From: Clostridia bacterium
GTDB lineage: Bacteria > Bacillota > Clostridia > Christensenellales > Borkfalkiaceae
DNA length: 64,000 nt
NCBI GenBank assembly: GCA_900770185.1
Contig: CAAGJM010000027.1
Coordinates: forward strand, 1-64,000
Reading direction: 5' to 3'
Positions 23,931-33,018 of the stretch are shown here, piece by piece. The position numbers and the translations under genes are program-made. The notes under the pieces are model-generated. The model was not told the DNA's origin, did no database searches, and saw nothing but the letters and a program-made list of their open reading frames with translations. The stretch's first letter is position 1. Every line of letters begins with the position of its first letter.

Positions 23931-26357
23931 TTATCGGAGGGTTATTCCTGCTTTTTTAAGGTTTTCAAGTATTTTTGCGATAAAGCCGTCTACTTCGTCT
24001 AAAGTAAGCGAGCGTTCAAGCAAATTAAACGTGAGCCTGTACGCCATGCTCTTTTTACCCTTTTCAAGTTGTCCGCCCGTATAAATATCGAAAAGTTCAA
24101 CGGATTTAAGCGATTTGTCCGCGCCGCGTTTTAAAATTTTAAGCACGTCTCCGTTTTTAACCGACTCGTCCATAACAAGAGCCAAGTCGCGCTCGACCGA
24201 CGGGAATCTTCCGATAGGGGAATATTTAAGCTTACGGTTAAGCATACCTGCAATTTCGCTGTACTTAATTTCGCCGACGTAAACGCGCTTCTCTATTCCG
24301 CATTTTTCAGCCGTTACGGGGTTAAGTTCGCCGATATAGCCGATAACTTTATTGCCGATGACGATATTCGCGCTGCGCGTCGGGTGCATAAAGGGAAGTT
24401 CGCACTTGACGTAATCAACCTTAAAAGACGCTTTAATCGCTTCGAACAAACCCTCGACAACGCCCTTTATCGTAAAGAAGTCTTCGCTATCGCCGTACAT
24501 ACCGATAGATAGGCTATCGTTTTGAACGGGGAGTTCGGTAAGCGGCAAACTTTGGGGGATATAAGTCTTCGCTACTTCAAAAAGCCTTACGGCGTCGTTC
24601 TTTTTGTTGAGGTTATTGACCAGAATTTTAACCATCGACGGCATAAGCGTGGTGCGCATAAGCGACATATCTTCGCCGAGCGGGTTTAAAATTTTAACCG
24701 AACGATATTTTTCGTCGTTTATATCGAGCCCGAGCATATTATAGTCTTTTTCGCCGATGAACGAATAAGTTATCGCTTCCGAAAACCCTTGCGAAACCAT
24801 GTAATTTTTGGCGGCATTAAGGTCTTTTTGCTCTTTGGTAAGCCCGCCGACGGTTATCGACGCCTTATCTAAAAGCGTATCTATAATATTATCGTAACCG
24901 TACATTCTGATGACTTCTTCGGAAATATCGGGATAATCTTCGATATCGTCGCGATACGGCGGAACTTCAATATCTAACGCATCGCCGTCAACTTTAACGC
25001 CGAAATTAAGACGGGTTAAAATATCAACGATAACGCTTTTAGGAACGTCAATACCCAAAACTTTATTAACTTTCGTAACGGTGGTAGTTAATTTTTGCGG
25101 CTTTAAAGAGGCGTTTAAAACGTCGATTGTGTCCGCGGCAACCGTGCCGGCATTAAGGGCGCAAACAAGGTTTAAAGCGCGCTCCATGCCGAGTTTGGCT
25201 ATATACGCGTCCGTACCCTTTTCAAACCTCGAAGAGCTGTCGCTGCGTTTACCGAGCGCACGGGAAGTTCTGCGGATAGAATCGCGCTTAAACATAGCGG
25301 CTTCAAACACAACGTCGCGCGTGTCGTCCGTTATCGCGCTCGATTTGCCTCCCATTATGCCCGCCAAACACTGCGGTTCTTTGCCGTCTGCAATAACTAA
25401 GTTTTCGCAGTTAAGGGTAAATTCGCCGTCGTCAAGGGTGGTGATTTTTTCGCCGTTTCCCGCTCTTCTTATAATAAGTTCGCGGTTATCGAGCAAATCG
25501 TAATCGAAACTGTGCATCGGCTGACCGATTTCGGTCAACACGAAGTTCGTTATGTCAACGATATTGTTTATCGCCCTTATACCGACCGAATTCAAGCGTT
25601 TTTGCATCCATTCGGGCGACGGCGCGATTTTAATGTTTTTAATAAGGGTAGCCAAATACCTCGGGCACAAATCGGTTGCTTCGACGGTAACCTTAAACTC
25701 GTCGCTCGTCTTAAAATCAGCCGTTTTGTAAGATAAATCGGGCATTTTTAAAGGACGGTTCAATATTGCGGATACCTCGCGCGCCATGCCCAAAATGCTT
25801 TGGCAGTCGGGGCGGTTAGCGGTTAAACCTATGTCGAAAATAACTTCGTTAAGCCCGAGTATCGGTTTAACGTCCGCGCCGTTTTCGCACGAAGAGTCTA
25901 TTATCAAAAGCCCGTTATAGCCCGCGCCCTTGTACATTTCTTCGGTAACGCCGAGTTCGACGCCCGAACATAACATTCCGAAAGAGTCCACTCCGCGGAG
26001 TTTACCCGCTTTAATCGTTTCAACGCCCGTGACGGTTTTATGGTCCTTTTCGGTTGCGTAAACGGTTGCGCCGACGAGCGCGCAAGGTGCTTTAATACCG
26101 ACCTTAACGTTATCTGCGCCGCAACATATTTGTAAGACGCCGTGTTCGCCCGCGTCGACTTTGCAGACGTGAAGATGGGTGCCCTCGATAGGTTCGCACT
26201 CGATAACTTCGCCCACGACGACGTTAGATATATCTTTGCCGTTTTCGATAACCTCTTCAACTTCAAACCCGGACGAAAATAATTTGTTTTGTAATTCCTC
26301 AACCGAAACGCCGCTTAAATCGACGTAATCGTTAAGCCAAAAAAGTGGTAATTTCAT
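23931..26357 (-). CDS. pheT: Phenylalanyl-tRNA synthetase beta subunit
   Basis: The larger subunit of the alpha2-beta2 enzyme. It has the N-terminal OB-fold tRNA-binding domain (~40-150), B3/B4 editing domain (~205-380), B5 domain (~400-475), catalytic-like domain and C-terminal FDX-ACB anticodon-binding domain (FPSVERDLALVMDESVKNGDV). The 808-residue length fits. Shine-Dalgarno AAGGAG precedes the ATG, 11 bases after pheS. Confidence 0.97.
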   Translation of the reverse strand: MKLPLFWLNDYVDLSGVSVEELQNKLFSSGFEVEEVIENGKDISNVVVGEVIECEPIEGTHLHVCKVDAGEHGVLQICCGADNVKVGIKAPCALVGATVYATEKDHKTVTGVETIKAGKLRGVDSFGMLCSGVELGVTEEMYKGAGYNGLLIIDSSCENGADVKPILGLNEVIFDIGLTANRPDCQSILGMAREVSAILNRPLKMPDLSYKTADFKTSDEFKVTVEATDLCPRYLATLIKNIKIAPSPEWMQKRLNSVGIRAINNIVDITNFVLTEIGQPMHSFDYDLLDNRELIIRRAGNGEKITTLDDGEFTLNCENLVIADGKEPQCLAGIMGGKSSAITDDTRDVVFEAAMFKRDSIRRTSRALGKRSDSSSRFEKGTDAYIAKLGMERALNLVCALNAGTVAADTIDVLNASLKPQKLTTTVTKVNKVLGIDVPKSVIVDILTRLNFGVKVDGDALDIEVPPYRDDIEDYPDISEEVIRMYGYDNIIDTLLDKASITVGGLTKEQKDLNAAKNYMVSQGFSEAITYSFIGEKDYNMLGLDINDEKYRSVKILNPLGEDMSLMRTTLMPSMVKILVNNLNKKNDAVRLFEVAKTYIPQSLPLTELPVQNDSLSIGMYGDSEDFFTIKGVVEGLFEAIKASFKVDYVKCELPFMHPTRSANIVIGNKVIGYIGELNPVTAEKCGIEKRVYVGEIKYSEIAGMLNRKLKYSPIGRFPSVERDLALVMDESVKNGDVLKILKRGADKSLKSVELFDIYTGGQLEKGKKSMAYRLTFNLLERSLTLDEVDGFIAKILENLKKAGITLR

Positions 26358-26368
26358 ATTATTTCTCC

Positions 26369-27388
26369 TTATTTGAATTGTTTTAAAAATCTTATATCGC
26401 TATCGAAAAACAAGCGGATATCGGGAATTTTGTATTTTAAAATCGCAATACGCTCTATGCCCATGCCGAAAGCGTAACCGCTGTAAACTTCGCTATCTAT
26501 TCCGCAACCTTCCAAAACTTTTTTGTTGACGATGCCCGCGCCCAAGATTTCAATCCAGCCGGTTCCTTTGCAGAGCTTGCAACCTTTGCCGTGACATTCA
26601 GAGCACGAAACGTCGACTTCAACGCTCGGTTCGGTGAAGGGGAAGTACGACGGGCGAAGACGGGTTTTGGTGTCTTTGCCGAACATAATTTTAACGAATT
26701 CGTCTAAGGTTCCTTTTAAGTCGCAAAGAGTTATGCCTTTATCTACGACCAAACCTTCCATCTGGTGGAACATGGGGGAATGTGACGCATCGTCGTCGCT
26801 ACGATAAACTTTGCCCGGGCTTAAAATTTTGATTGGCGGCTTTTTATCGAGCATTACGCGGACTTGTCCGCTCGAAGTCTGGGTGCGAAGAAGAATATTG
26901 TCGTTCACGTAAAAAGTGTCCTGCATATCTCTTGCGGGGTGGTCCTTCGGGATATTAAGCATTTCAAAATTGTAATAATCTTCTTCAATTTCCGGCCCTT
27001 CGAACACTTCGAATCCCATGCCCGTAAACGCGTCGATAAGCTCGTTTTTAACGAGAGTTATCGGGTTTAACGTGCCCGCTTTGCCCGTTTTTGCGGGAAG
27101 AGTTATATCGACCGCTTCTTTAACGAAAGTTTCCTGCAATTCTTTATCTTTAAGCGCGGCTTCTTTTTCGGTAAACGCCGCTTCGATTTCGCCGCGAACG
27201 TCGTTAACAAGTTTGCCGAATTTGGGGCGGTCTTCCTTACTGAGGTCCTTCATACCCTTCATAAGTTCGGTAAGCGCACCGTTTTTGCCCATATACTTAA
27301 CTTTTACGTCGTTAAGCGCGGCAAGGGAATCACACCTTTCTACGTCGCTTATCGCTCCGCTTTTTATGAGATTCAATTTGTCCTGCAT
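26369..27388 (-). CDS. pheS: Phenylalanyl-tRNA synthetase alpha subunit
   Basis: The catalytic class II synthetase subunit. An N-terminal coiled coil (~1-85) is followed by motif 2 (FHQMEGLVVDKGI) and motif 3 (GYAFGMGIERIAILKY). A four-cysteine zinc-ribbon-like insertion (CSECHGKGCKLCKGTG) is present, as in many Firmicutes. The 339-residue length is standard. Shine-Dalgarno AGGAG precedes the ATG. Expression is controlled by the T-box leader just upstream. Confidence 0.97.
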   Translation of the reverse strand: MQDKLNLIKSGAISDVERCDSLAALNDVKVKYMGKNGALTELMKGMKDLSKEDRPKFGKLVNDVRGEIEAAFTEKEAALKDKELQETFVKEAVDITLPAKTGKAGTLNPITLVKNELIDAFTGMGFEVFEGPEIEEDYYNFEMLNIPKDHPARDMQDTFYVNDNILLRTQTSSGQVRVMLDKKPPIKILSPGKVYRSDDDASHSPMFHQMEGLVVDKGITLCDLKGTLDEFVKIMFGKDTKTRLRPSYFPFTEPSVEVDVSCSECHGKGCKLCKGTGWIEILGAGIVNKKVLEGCGIDSEVYSGYAFGMGIERIAILKYKIPDIRLFFDSDIRFLKQFK

Positions 27389-27413
27389 AGTTACTCCTAA
27401 AAATTTTTAAAAA

Positions 27414-27640
27414 TAAAACGCGCCCCGCAAAGGACGCGTAAAACGTGGTACCACCTTAATTCGCGCTTAAAAAAGCGCCTTATGGGTTATAACGTGACCG
27501 ACGGCAACGCTTACTTTATTCCGCATTGCAACTAAAAAGTGAATATCGTTTTATCCGCGTAGCCGCCTCACACCTTGCGCGACCTCTCTTGACGCTACCA
27601 AAAACGCCTGTCTTTCTCAAAGTTATTATCTATTGTTTTT
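27414..27640 (-). promoter_or_regulatory. Phe T-box riboswitch of pheST
   Basis: The leader of pheS contains the T-box core AAGGTGGTACCACG (minus strand, 27444-27457), which pairs with the uncharged tRNA acceptor end. A terminator stem (CGCGTCC/GGGGCGCG, with a following TTTTATTTTT) sits at 27414-27440. In the Stem I region the sequence GATATTCAC offers a UUC codon (27541-27543) as the specifier, in line with tRNA-Phe. Uncharged tRNA-Phe should therefore favour antitermination and pheST expression. The specifier position is inferred without folding software. Confidence 0.85.
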
Positions 27641-27669
27641 ATTATATAGGCTTACAGAATTTTTGTCAA
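27641..27669 (-). promoter_or_regulatory. Sigma-A promoter of pheST
   Basis: Consensus TTGACA (27664-27669) and TATAAT (27641-27646) with a 17-base spacer, directly before the T-box leader. Confidence 0.9.
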
Positions 27670-27720
27670 ACGTTATCCGCGATATTTTTAATTTTGCGGC
27701 TTTAAGGCGAACGTATTCCG

Positions 27721-28371
27721 TTACATTTTCCGCTCAGCGCTGTAAATTCCGCCGGTCATATAAAATTCGGGGATGCTGCCGCAAATGACGTTATCGTAAA
27801 CGAGAAGTTTAATGCTGTCTTTAAGTTTTTGCGTTTTTGTGCGGGTCACGATATAAACGTCCGGAATAACGGCGACGTATAAGGCGTGGCGGGTTTGATT
27901 TATCCCTGCGGAAGTAAACTCCGAAATCATTTCGCACTTAACGGAATTGACGGTTATTAGCGGCATATTAAAAGTTTTGCCAAACCCCGCGAACATATTT
28001 ACTCCCGTAAACGCCCCGACGTGGACAGGCACTCCGTTTTTAAGATCTGCGTCTAAATAAAGACAGACTTTATCGGCAATCAAACTCGTTATGCTGTTAA
28101 ATTTGTAACTGCTAAGAATTATTGAACTTACGTTGCCGTCTGAGTTATATTGAATATCTATAAGTTTGTCGAACGATTCGCTCTCTTTCAAAGCTTCGGA
28201 TATTGCATAGTAAGACGCGCTTGACAAAACCCCCTCGTACATAGCGGAGCCCGTATTCATTAAAATTTTGTTGGACGAATAATACAAATATCCCGCCTCG
28301 ATGAAAAACAAGGCTAAGAATACAAAAATCTTTATTTTTCTTTTCTTTTTTTTTGCGCAAGAATTTTGCAT
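27721..28371 (-). CDS. yunB: Sporulation protein YunB
   Basis: The 216-residue protein matches the YunB family, a mother-cell (sigma-E) protein needed for normal spore formation in Bacillus. It has an N-terminal membrane helix (~15-30) after a Lys-rich start, then a soluble domain with the family-typical GAFTGVNMFAGFGKTFN and QTRHALYVAV segments. Upstream of the ATG, a CATTATA-N10-CATAAATT arrangement is vaguely like a sigma-E promoter. It stands alone between pheST and the SGNH hydrolase gene. Confidence 0.82.
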   Translation of the reverse strand: MQNSCAKKKKRKIKIFVFLALFFIEAGYLYYSSNKILMNTGSAMYEGVLSSASYYAISEALKESESFDKLIDIQYNSDGNVSSIILSSYKFNSITSLIADKVCLYLDADLKNGVPVHVGAFTGVNMFAGFGKTFNMPLITVNSVKCEMISEFTSAGINQTRHALYVAVIPDVYIVTRTKTQKLKDSIKLLVYDNVICGSIPEFYMTGGIYSAERKM

Positions 28372-28416
28372 ATAATAATTTATGCAAAAAACGCCCGTAT
28401 AATGAACTCCGTTAAA

Positions 28417-28452
28417 TCAAAAGCCCCGCTTTTATCTTAAATAAAAGCGGGG
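28417..28452 (-). terminator. Terminator of SGNH hydrolase gene
   Basis: A perfect 11-12 bp stem (CCCCGCTTTTAT/ATAAAAGCGGGG) is followed on the minus strand by CTTTTGATTT. Confidence 0.82.
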
Positions 28453-28458
28453 ATAAGT

Positions 28459-29112
28459 TTATAAAGTTTTAAAGTAGGCGTATAAAATATCCGCAAGTTT
28501 TGCGTAACCCGCGTCGTTCGGGTGAAGCCCGTCGTCGTAATAAAGATTAAGTTGCTCTTCGATAAACGGGCACATTCCGCTTTTTGCGTACAAGTCTAAA
28601 ACGTCTATCGAATAGTACTCGGCAACTTCTTTTATCGCGTTTACGCAAGTTTTTAAAGGATAATTGTTTACGCGGTTGGGGTTTATATCCTTAAACTCGT
28701 CATGACGATGAAGCGGCGTTAAAACGAGTATTTTTGCCGTGGGATATTTTTTGATAAGCGTCGAGTAAAGGGTGTGAAGCGCGCCGTATAAAGTGTAAGG
28801 CGTTCTGTCGTCAAACGTGCCGAGAGGCGCGTCGCCATGCCCGAAGTCGTTTGTGCCGCCGAATACGACGATTGCGTCAAGCCCGTTTTTCATTTCAAGC
28901 GAACGCATGCAAAAATCCAAATCAAAATGCGGGTTATCTTCCGTTTTTTTTGTCTGGCGAGCAAGCCGTGTGCCCCCTATGCCGTAGTTTGTAACGTTTG
29001 CTCCGCTTAGTTTTTGAAACACGTCGGTATACCTTTTTTCTGCCGAAGTAGCTCCGTACCCTTCCGTTATGCTATCGCCTAAAAAGGCAATATTTTTACC
29101 TTTTAATTCCAT
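28459..29112 (-). CDS. SGNH/GDSL-family hydrolase
   Basis: The 217-residue protein shows all GDSL esterase blocks: block I FLGDSITEG (nucleophile Ser), block II Gly in YGIGGTR, block III Asn in VFGGTNDFGHG and block V in DGLHPNDAGY (catalytic Asp and His). No signal peptide is seen, so it should act in the cytoplasm, perhaps removing acyl groups from sugars or lipids; the substrate is unknown. The start is the ATG at 29112 with Shine-Dalgarno GGGAG; an upstream in-frame codon lies inside the promoter. Confidence 0.88.
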   Translation of the reverse strand: MELKGKNIAFLGDSITEGYGATSAEKRYTDVFQKLSGANVTNYGIGGTRLARQTKKTEDNPHFDLDFCMRSLEMKNGLDAIVVFGGTNDFGHGDAPLGTFDDRTPYTLYGALHTLYSTLIKKYPTAKILVLTPLHRHDEFKDINPNRVNNYPLKTCVNAIKEVAEYYSIDVLDLYAKSGMCPFIEEQLNLYYDDGLHPNDAGYAKLADILYAYFKTL

Positions 29113-29140
29113 ATTATACTCCCGTATATTTATTGATATA

Positions 29141-29169
29141 ATTATATACGATAGCGCATAATAATTCAA
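29141..29169 (-). promoter_or_regulatory. Sigma-A promoter of SGNH hydrolase gene
   Basis: TTGAAT (29164-29169), a 17-base spacer and TATAAT (29141-29146). Confidence 0.75.
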
Positions 29170-29187
29170 GCGTTAAGCTTTATTTTG

Positions 29188-29559
29188 CTAATTTTTTTTG
29201 GACTTCGGCTTGAAAATAAGCGCAATGAAGAAGCCGAAAACAACGGCTGCCGTCACGCCGGCGGAAGCGGCGCATAGTCCGCCCGTTATCGCGCCGAACA
29301 GCCCGCCTTTCGCTCCTTTAATCGCTCCGTCGGCAAGCAAATAGCCGAACCCCGAAATAGGCACGGTTGCGCCTGCCCCCGCAAAATCGACAAGATATTT
29401 ATACAGCCCGAAGGCTTGCAATATAAGCCCGCCGAGCATAAAAAACACGAGTATTTTGCCCGCCGTAAGCTTAGTTTTATTTATGATTAACTGCGCAAGC
29501 GTACATATAAGCCCGCCGACGATAAACGCCTTTACAAAATTAAGAAACACTTCAAGCAT
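29188..29559 (-). CDS. spoVAE: Stage V sporulation protein AE
   Basis: Part of the SpoVA channel that moves dipicolinic acid into the spore and releases it at germination. The 123-residue protein has about four membrane helices and the family segment GATVPISGFGYLLADGAIKGA, which parallels GSIVPITGFANSVV in SpoVAC of the same window. Shine-Dalgarno GGAGA; the ATG is one base after the spoVAD stop. Confidence 0.92.
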   Translation of the reverse strand: MLEVFLNFVKAFIVGGLICTLAQLIINKTKLTAGKILVFFMLGGLILQAFGLYKYLVDFAGAGATVPISGFGYLLADGAIKGAKGGLFGAITGGLCAASAGVTAAVVFGFFIALIFKPKSKKN

Positions 29560-29560
29560 A

Positions 29561-30598
29561 TTAAATCTCCAAAGTTATTGCGTGCGAAACGCCGGGGATA
29601 GATTCGCCTTGCTGGGTAGTTAAGGTTGATAAAAGCGCACCCGTCGCGGCAAAAAGCACGCGGTTCATTTGCTTTTTTAATAGTTTTTTGTAAATATACG
29701 ACCCTACGACGACCGTACTGCACCCTGCGCCGCTTCCGCCCTGATAATCACCCTCGTCGATAGAATACATAAGTTCGCCGCAATCGACGTGGTTTTTATC
29801 GATAGGCAAGTTTTTTTCTATCATAAGATGTTTTAAAAGGCGGGTACCGAGCGCACCTAAGTCGCCCGTCACAATTAAGTCGTAATCTTCCGGGCGGGTT
29901 TTCGTGTTCACAAAGTGGGTTGTGAGCGTTTCGGCGCAAGCAGGAGCCATAGCCGCACCCATATTGTTTGCGTCGGTCACGCCGAAGTCTATAACTTTGC
30001 CGATCGTTGCGTTCGTTATTTTAGGAAAATCTCCACCGCTTCCGAGCAAAAACGCGCCGCTTCCCGTAACCGTCCACTGTGATTGCGGCGGGCGGACGCA
30101 ACCGAGTTCAAGCGGATAGCGGTACTGCCGCTCCGCCGTTGAAAAGTGGCTGCCCACGGCGCAAACAGCCTTATCGATATGCCCGGCGTCTATAAGAGTT
30201 GACGCTAAAATTAAACTTTCGGTTATCGTTGAGCAGGCGGCGTAAACGCCCAAAAAAGGCACGTCGTAATCGCGTGCGGTGAAACTTGACGAAACTATCT
30301 GATTTAAAAGGTCGCCCATAACGAGCGCGCCGATATCGGCTTCGTTAAGCTTAGATTTTTTAAGCAACCCCTTAACGGCGTAACTAAGCATTTTGCACTC
30401 CGCTTTCTCAAAAGTTTTTTCTTCAAAAAGGTCGCTTTCAAGTTTTACGTCAAATAAGTCCCCTAATTCGCTTTCCGCTTCTTTCGGCCCGACTATCGTA
30501 AAAGTGTTTTGAATACGCGGCTTTGTTTTAAAGTAAACGGTGCCGCTGTTTTTTAAAATATTGCCGCTTGCATTTTTTTCGGACATAGCTTTATCCAT
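29561..30598 (-). CDS. spoVAD: Stage V sporulation protein AD
   Basis: A thiolase-fold, ketoacyl-synthase-III-like protein that binds dipicolinic acid in the SpoVA complex. The 345-residue protein has the family segments GVYAACSTITESLILAS (the Cys-containing loop) and GGSGAGCSTVVVGSYI near the C-terminus. Two ATGs, at 30598 and 30586, are possible; neither has a clear Shine-Dalgarno site. A strong terminator upstream cuts it off from pckA, so spoVAD-spoVAE need their own, probably forespore (sigma-G), promoter, which I could not place with confidence. Confidence 0.93.
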   Translation of the reverse strand: MDKAMSEKNASGNILKNSGTVYFKTKPRIQNTFTIVGPKEAESELGDLFDVKLESDLFEEKTFEKAECKMLSYAVKGLLKKSKLNEADIGALVMGDLLNQIVSSSFTARDYDVPFLGVYAACSTITESLILASTLIDAGHIDKAVCAVGSHFSTAERQYRYPLELGCVRPPQSQWTVTGSGAFLLGSGGDFPKITNATIGKVIDFGVTDANNMGAAMAPACAETLTTHFVNTKTRPEDYDLIVTGDLGALGTRLLKHLMIEKNLPIDKNHVDCGELMYSIDEGDYQGGSGAGCSTVVVGSYIYKKLLKKQMNRVLFAATGALLSTLTTQQGESIPGVSHAITLEI

Positions 30599-30691
30599 AA
30601 AAAAAGTATTTATAATTTCTTTAAAAAAATGCGTATTTAGGGAAAATATTCCTTAAAAGGGTTGCTGAAACCCGCCTAAAACCACGGCACG

Positions 30692-30722
30692 AAAAAACGC
30701 ACCGATAATCGGTGCGTTTTTA
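30692..30722 (-). terminator. Terminator of pckA
   Basis: The stem AACGCACCGAT/ATCGGTGCGTT is followed by a T-run on the minus strand, and an A-run lies on the other side. It separates pckA from spoVAD. Confidence 0.9.
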
Positions 30723-30736
30723 AGGTTTTTAAGTTA

Positions 30737-32341
30737 TTAAGCTTTGGGACCAGCTTTAACGAGAGCCTTGCCTGCGGCGTTGGTTTCGTATTTAGCAAAG
30801 TTCTTAACGAATCTGCCTGCTAAATCAACAGCCTTCTTTTCCCAATCTTCAACGTTAGCGTAGGTGTCGCGCGGGTCTAAGATGCCGCTGTCCACGCCGG
30901 GAAGTTCGGTGGGAACTTCAAAATCGAAGTGAGGAATTTTCTTGGTGGGAGCTTCGTTTATAGCACCGCTTAAAATAGCGTCTATAATGCCGCGGGTATC
31001 TTTAATGGAGATACGTTTGCCGGTGCCGTTCCAACCGGTGTTGACAAGGTAAGCTTTCGCGCCGCTCTTTTTCATTTTCTTAACGAGTTCTTCAGCGTAT
31101 TTGGTGGGGTGTAATTCAAGGAACGCCTGACCGAAGCAAGCCGAGAAAGTCGGGGTGGGTTCGGTTATGCCGCGTTCGGTACCCGCAAGTTTAGCGGTGA
31201 AGCCCGAAAGGAAGTAATATTGAGTTTGTTCCGGGGTAAGGATAGATACCGGGGGAAGAACGCCGAAAGCGTCAGCCGACAAGAATATTACGTTCTTAGC
31301 GGCAGGTGCGGAAGAAACGGGTTTAACGATATTTTTAATGTGGTTGATAGGATACGAAACACGAGTGTTTTCGGTCACGCTCTTATCGGCGAAGTCGATT
31401 TTGCCGTCTTTATCAAGGGTAACGTTTTCAAGAAGAGCGTTGCGCTTGATTGCGTTGTAAATATCGGGTTCGCTGTCTTTATCGAGATTGATAACCTTAG
31501 CGTAGCAGCCGCCTTCGAAGTTGAATACGCCGTTATCGTCCCAGCCGTGTTCGTCGTCGCCGACAAGCAAACGCTTCGGATCGGTAGACAAAGTGGTTTT
31601 ACCGGTACCCGAAAGACCGAAGAATATAGCGGTGTTTTTGCCGTTCATATCGGTGTTTGCCGAGCAGTGCATCGAAGCGATGCCTTTAAGGGGAAGATAG
31701 TAGTTCATCATGGAGAACATACCTTTCTTCATTTCGCCGCCGTACCAGGTGTTGATAATAACTTGTTCACGGCTGGTAATGTTGAACATAACTGCCGTTT
31801 CGCTGTTAAGACCGAGCTCTTTATAGTTTTCAACTTTCGCTTTGGAAGCGTTGTAAACGATAAAGTCGGGTTCAAAAGCTTCAAGTTCTTCCTTAGTCGG
31901 AGCGATGAACATATTCTTAATGAAGTGAGCTTGCCATGCAACTTCAACGATGAAGCGTACAGCCATGCGGGTATCTTTGTTCGCGCCGCAGAAAGCGTCT
32001 ACGACGAAAAGCCTTTTATTGGAAAGTTCTTTAACGGCGATTTCTTTAACCGCATTCCAAGCTTCTTTGGACGCGGGGTGGTTATCGTTCTTGTAGCCGT
32101 CGGTCGTCCACCAAACGGTGTCCTTCGAATTTTCGTCAACGACGATATACTTATCTTTGGGAGAACGGCCGGTATATATACCGGTCATAACGTTAACCGC
32201 GCCAAGTTCGCTTACCTGACCCTTTTCGTAGCCGACAAGACCGGGTTTGGTCTCTTCTTCAAAAAGCGTTTCGTAAGACGGATTGTGTACGATTTCAGTT
32301 GCGCCTAAGATGCCGTATTTGCTTAAATCGAGTTTTTTCAT
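30737..32341 (-). CDS. pckA: Phosphoenolpyruvate carboxykinase (ATP)
   Basis: Interconverts oxaloacetate + ATP and PEP + CO2 + ADP. The 534-residue protein shows the kinase P-loop GLSGTGKTTLSTDPKR and the metal-binding region DDEHGWDDNGVFNFEGG, both typical of ATP-type enzymes. In anaerobes it often runs in the carboxylating, ATP-forming direction and makes oxaloacetate, which is a substrate for the OadA-like enzyme further along. It has its own promoter and terminator and lies inside the sporulation cluster. Confidence 0.97.
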   Translation of the reverse strand: MKKLDLSKYGILGATEIVHNPSYETLFEEETKPGLVGYEKGQVSELGAVNVMTGIYTGRSPKDKYIVVDENSKDTVWWTTDGYKNDNHPASKEAWNAVKEIAVKELSNKRLFVVDAFCGANKDTRMAVRFIVEVAWQAHFIKNMFIAPTKEELEAFEPDFIVYNASKAKVENYKELGLNSETAVMFNITSREQVIINTWYGGEMKKGMFSMMNYYLPLKGIASMHCSANTDMNGKNTAIFFGLSGTGKTTLSTDPKRLLVGDDEHGWDDNGVFNFEGGCYAKVINLDKDSEPDIYNAIKRNALLENVTLDKDGKIDFADKSVTENTRVSYPINHIKNIVKPVSSAPAAKNVIFLSADAFGVLPPVSILTPEQTQYYFLSGFTAKLAGTERGITEPTPTFSACFGQAFLELHPTKYAEELVKKMKKSGAKAYLVNTGWNGTGKRISIKDTRGIIDAILSGAINEAPTKKIPHFDFEVPTELPGVDSGILDPRDTYANVEDWEKKAVDLAGRFVKNFAKYETNAAGKALVKAGPKA

Positions 32342-32404
32342 CTTGTTTAAACCTCTTTTATTTATTTTTCTGTCAAGTTCGGTAAATATCTTTTACCGCT
32401 AACT

Positions 32405-32433
32405 ATTATAGCATACTTTTCTTTTTTTACAAA
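32405..32433 (-). promoter_or_regulatory. Sigma-A promoter of pckA
   Basis: TTTGTA (32428-32433), a 17-base spacer ending in TGC (extended -10) and TATAAT (32405-32410). The leader is about 57 bases and carries GAGG before the ATG. Confidence 0.72.
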
Positions 32434-32556
32434 GATTTTAATTAAAAAACTTTATTATTTTTTCTTATATTTCATTTAAGTATGTTTAAACCGGCGTTTT
32501 ATAGCGTTTTTTTCGCTTCGCCCCGCTTTTTTAGCCGTTATTTAATTTTAAAAGCG

Positions 32557-33018
32557 TCAAAAAAGACCCAAAACGTAATAAATAAGCCCCGTTACGACTG
32601 ACCCTACGACGCCGAAAACGATAATAGGGCCCGCAACAACGAACATTTTTGCCGCCAAGCCGTAAATATACCCTTCGCTTTTAAACTCCATTGCGGGTGA
32701 AACTACGGAGTTTGCAAACCCCGTTATCGGAACTATCGAGCCGCCGCCCGCATACTTACCTATCCTGTCATACACGCCGAAACCCGTTAAAATCGCGCCT
32801 AAAAATATCATAACTATGCTGGTTGCGCCCGCAAGTTCGTCGCCGTACAAATTAAAAGCGTACATAAAAATCGTCCTCACGAATTGACCGATTAAGCATA
32901 TCGCTCCGCCGACGATAAACGCGTGGAAAAGCGTTTTGAATTCATTTGTTTTCGGCGCGATTCGCGAGCAGTAATCAAGATACGCCTGATTGTAGTTTTT
33001 AGTTTTTTCGTTTTTCAT
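32557..33018 (-). CDS. spoVAC: Stage V sporulation protein AC
   Basis: A membrane component of the SpoVA channel with mechanosensitive behaviour in Bacillus. About four helices are seen in 153 residues; the GSIVPITGFANSVVSPAMEF segment is the family hallmark. The ATG at 33018 has Shine-Dalgarno GGAGG at ideal spacing, so it is preferred to the GTG three bases upstream. It overlaps the 3' end of the small ORF before it and follows the spoIIA-sigF operon, as in other Firmicutes, but spoVAD/E are separated from it by pckA. Confidence 0.93.
   Translation of the reverse strand: MKNEKTKNYNQAYLDYCSRIAPKTNEFKTLFHAFIVGGAICLIGQFVRTIFMYAFNLYGDELAGATSIVMIFLGAILTGFGVYDRIGKYAGGGSIVPITGFANSVVSPAMEFKSEGYIYGLAAKMFVVAGPIIVFGVVGSVVTGLIYYVLGLF

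Noticed and set aside
28145..28387. 80-codon frame overlapping the yunB start
   Set aside because: It lies out of frame within the start of yunB and has no independent start signal or family match.
31220..32308. Long plus-strand open frame opposite pckA (362 codons)
   Set aside because: pckA on the other strand is a complete, highly conserved enzyme; the antisense frame is a side effect of its codon usage.
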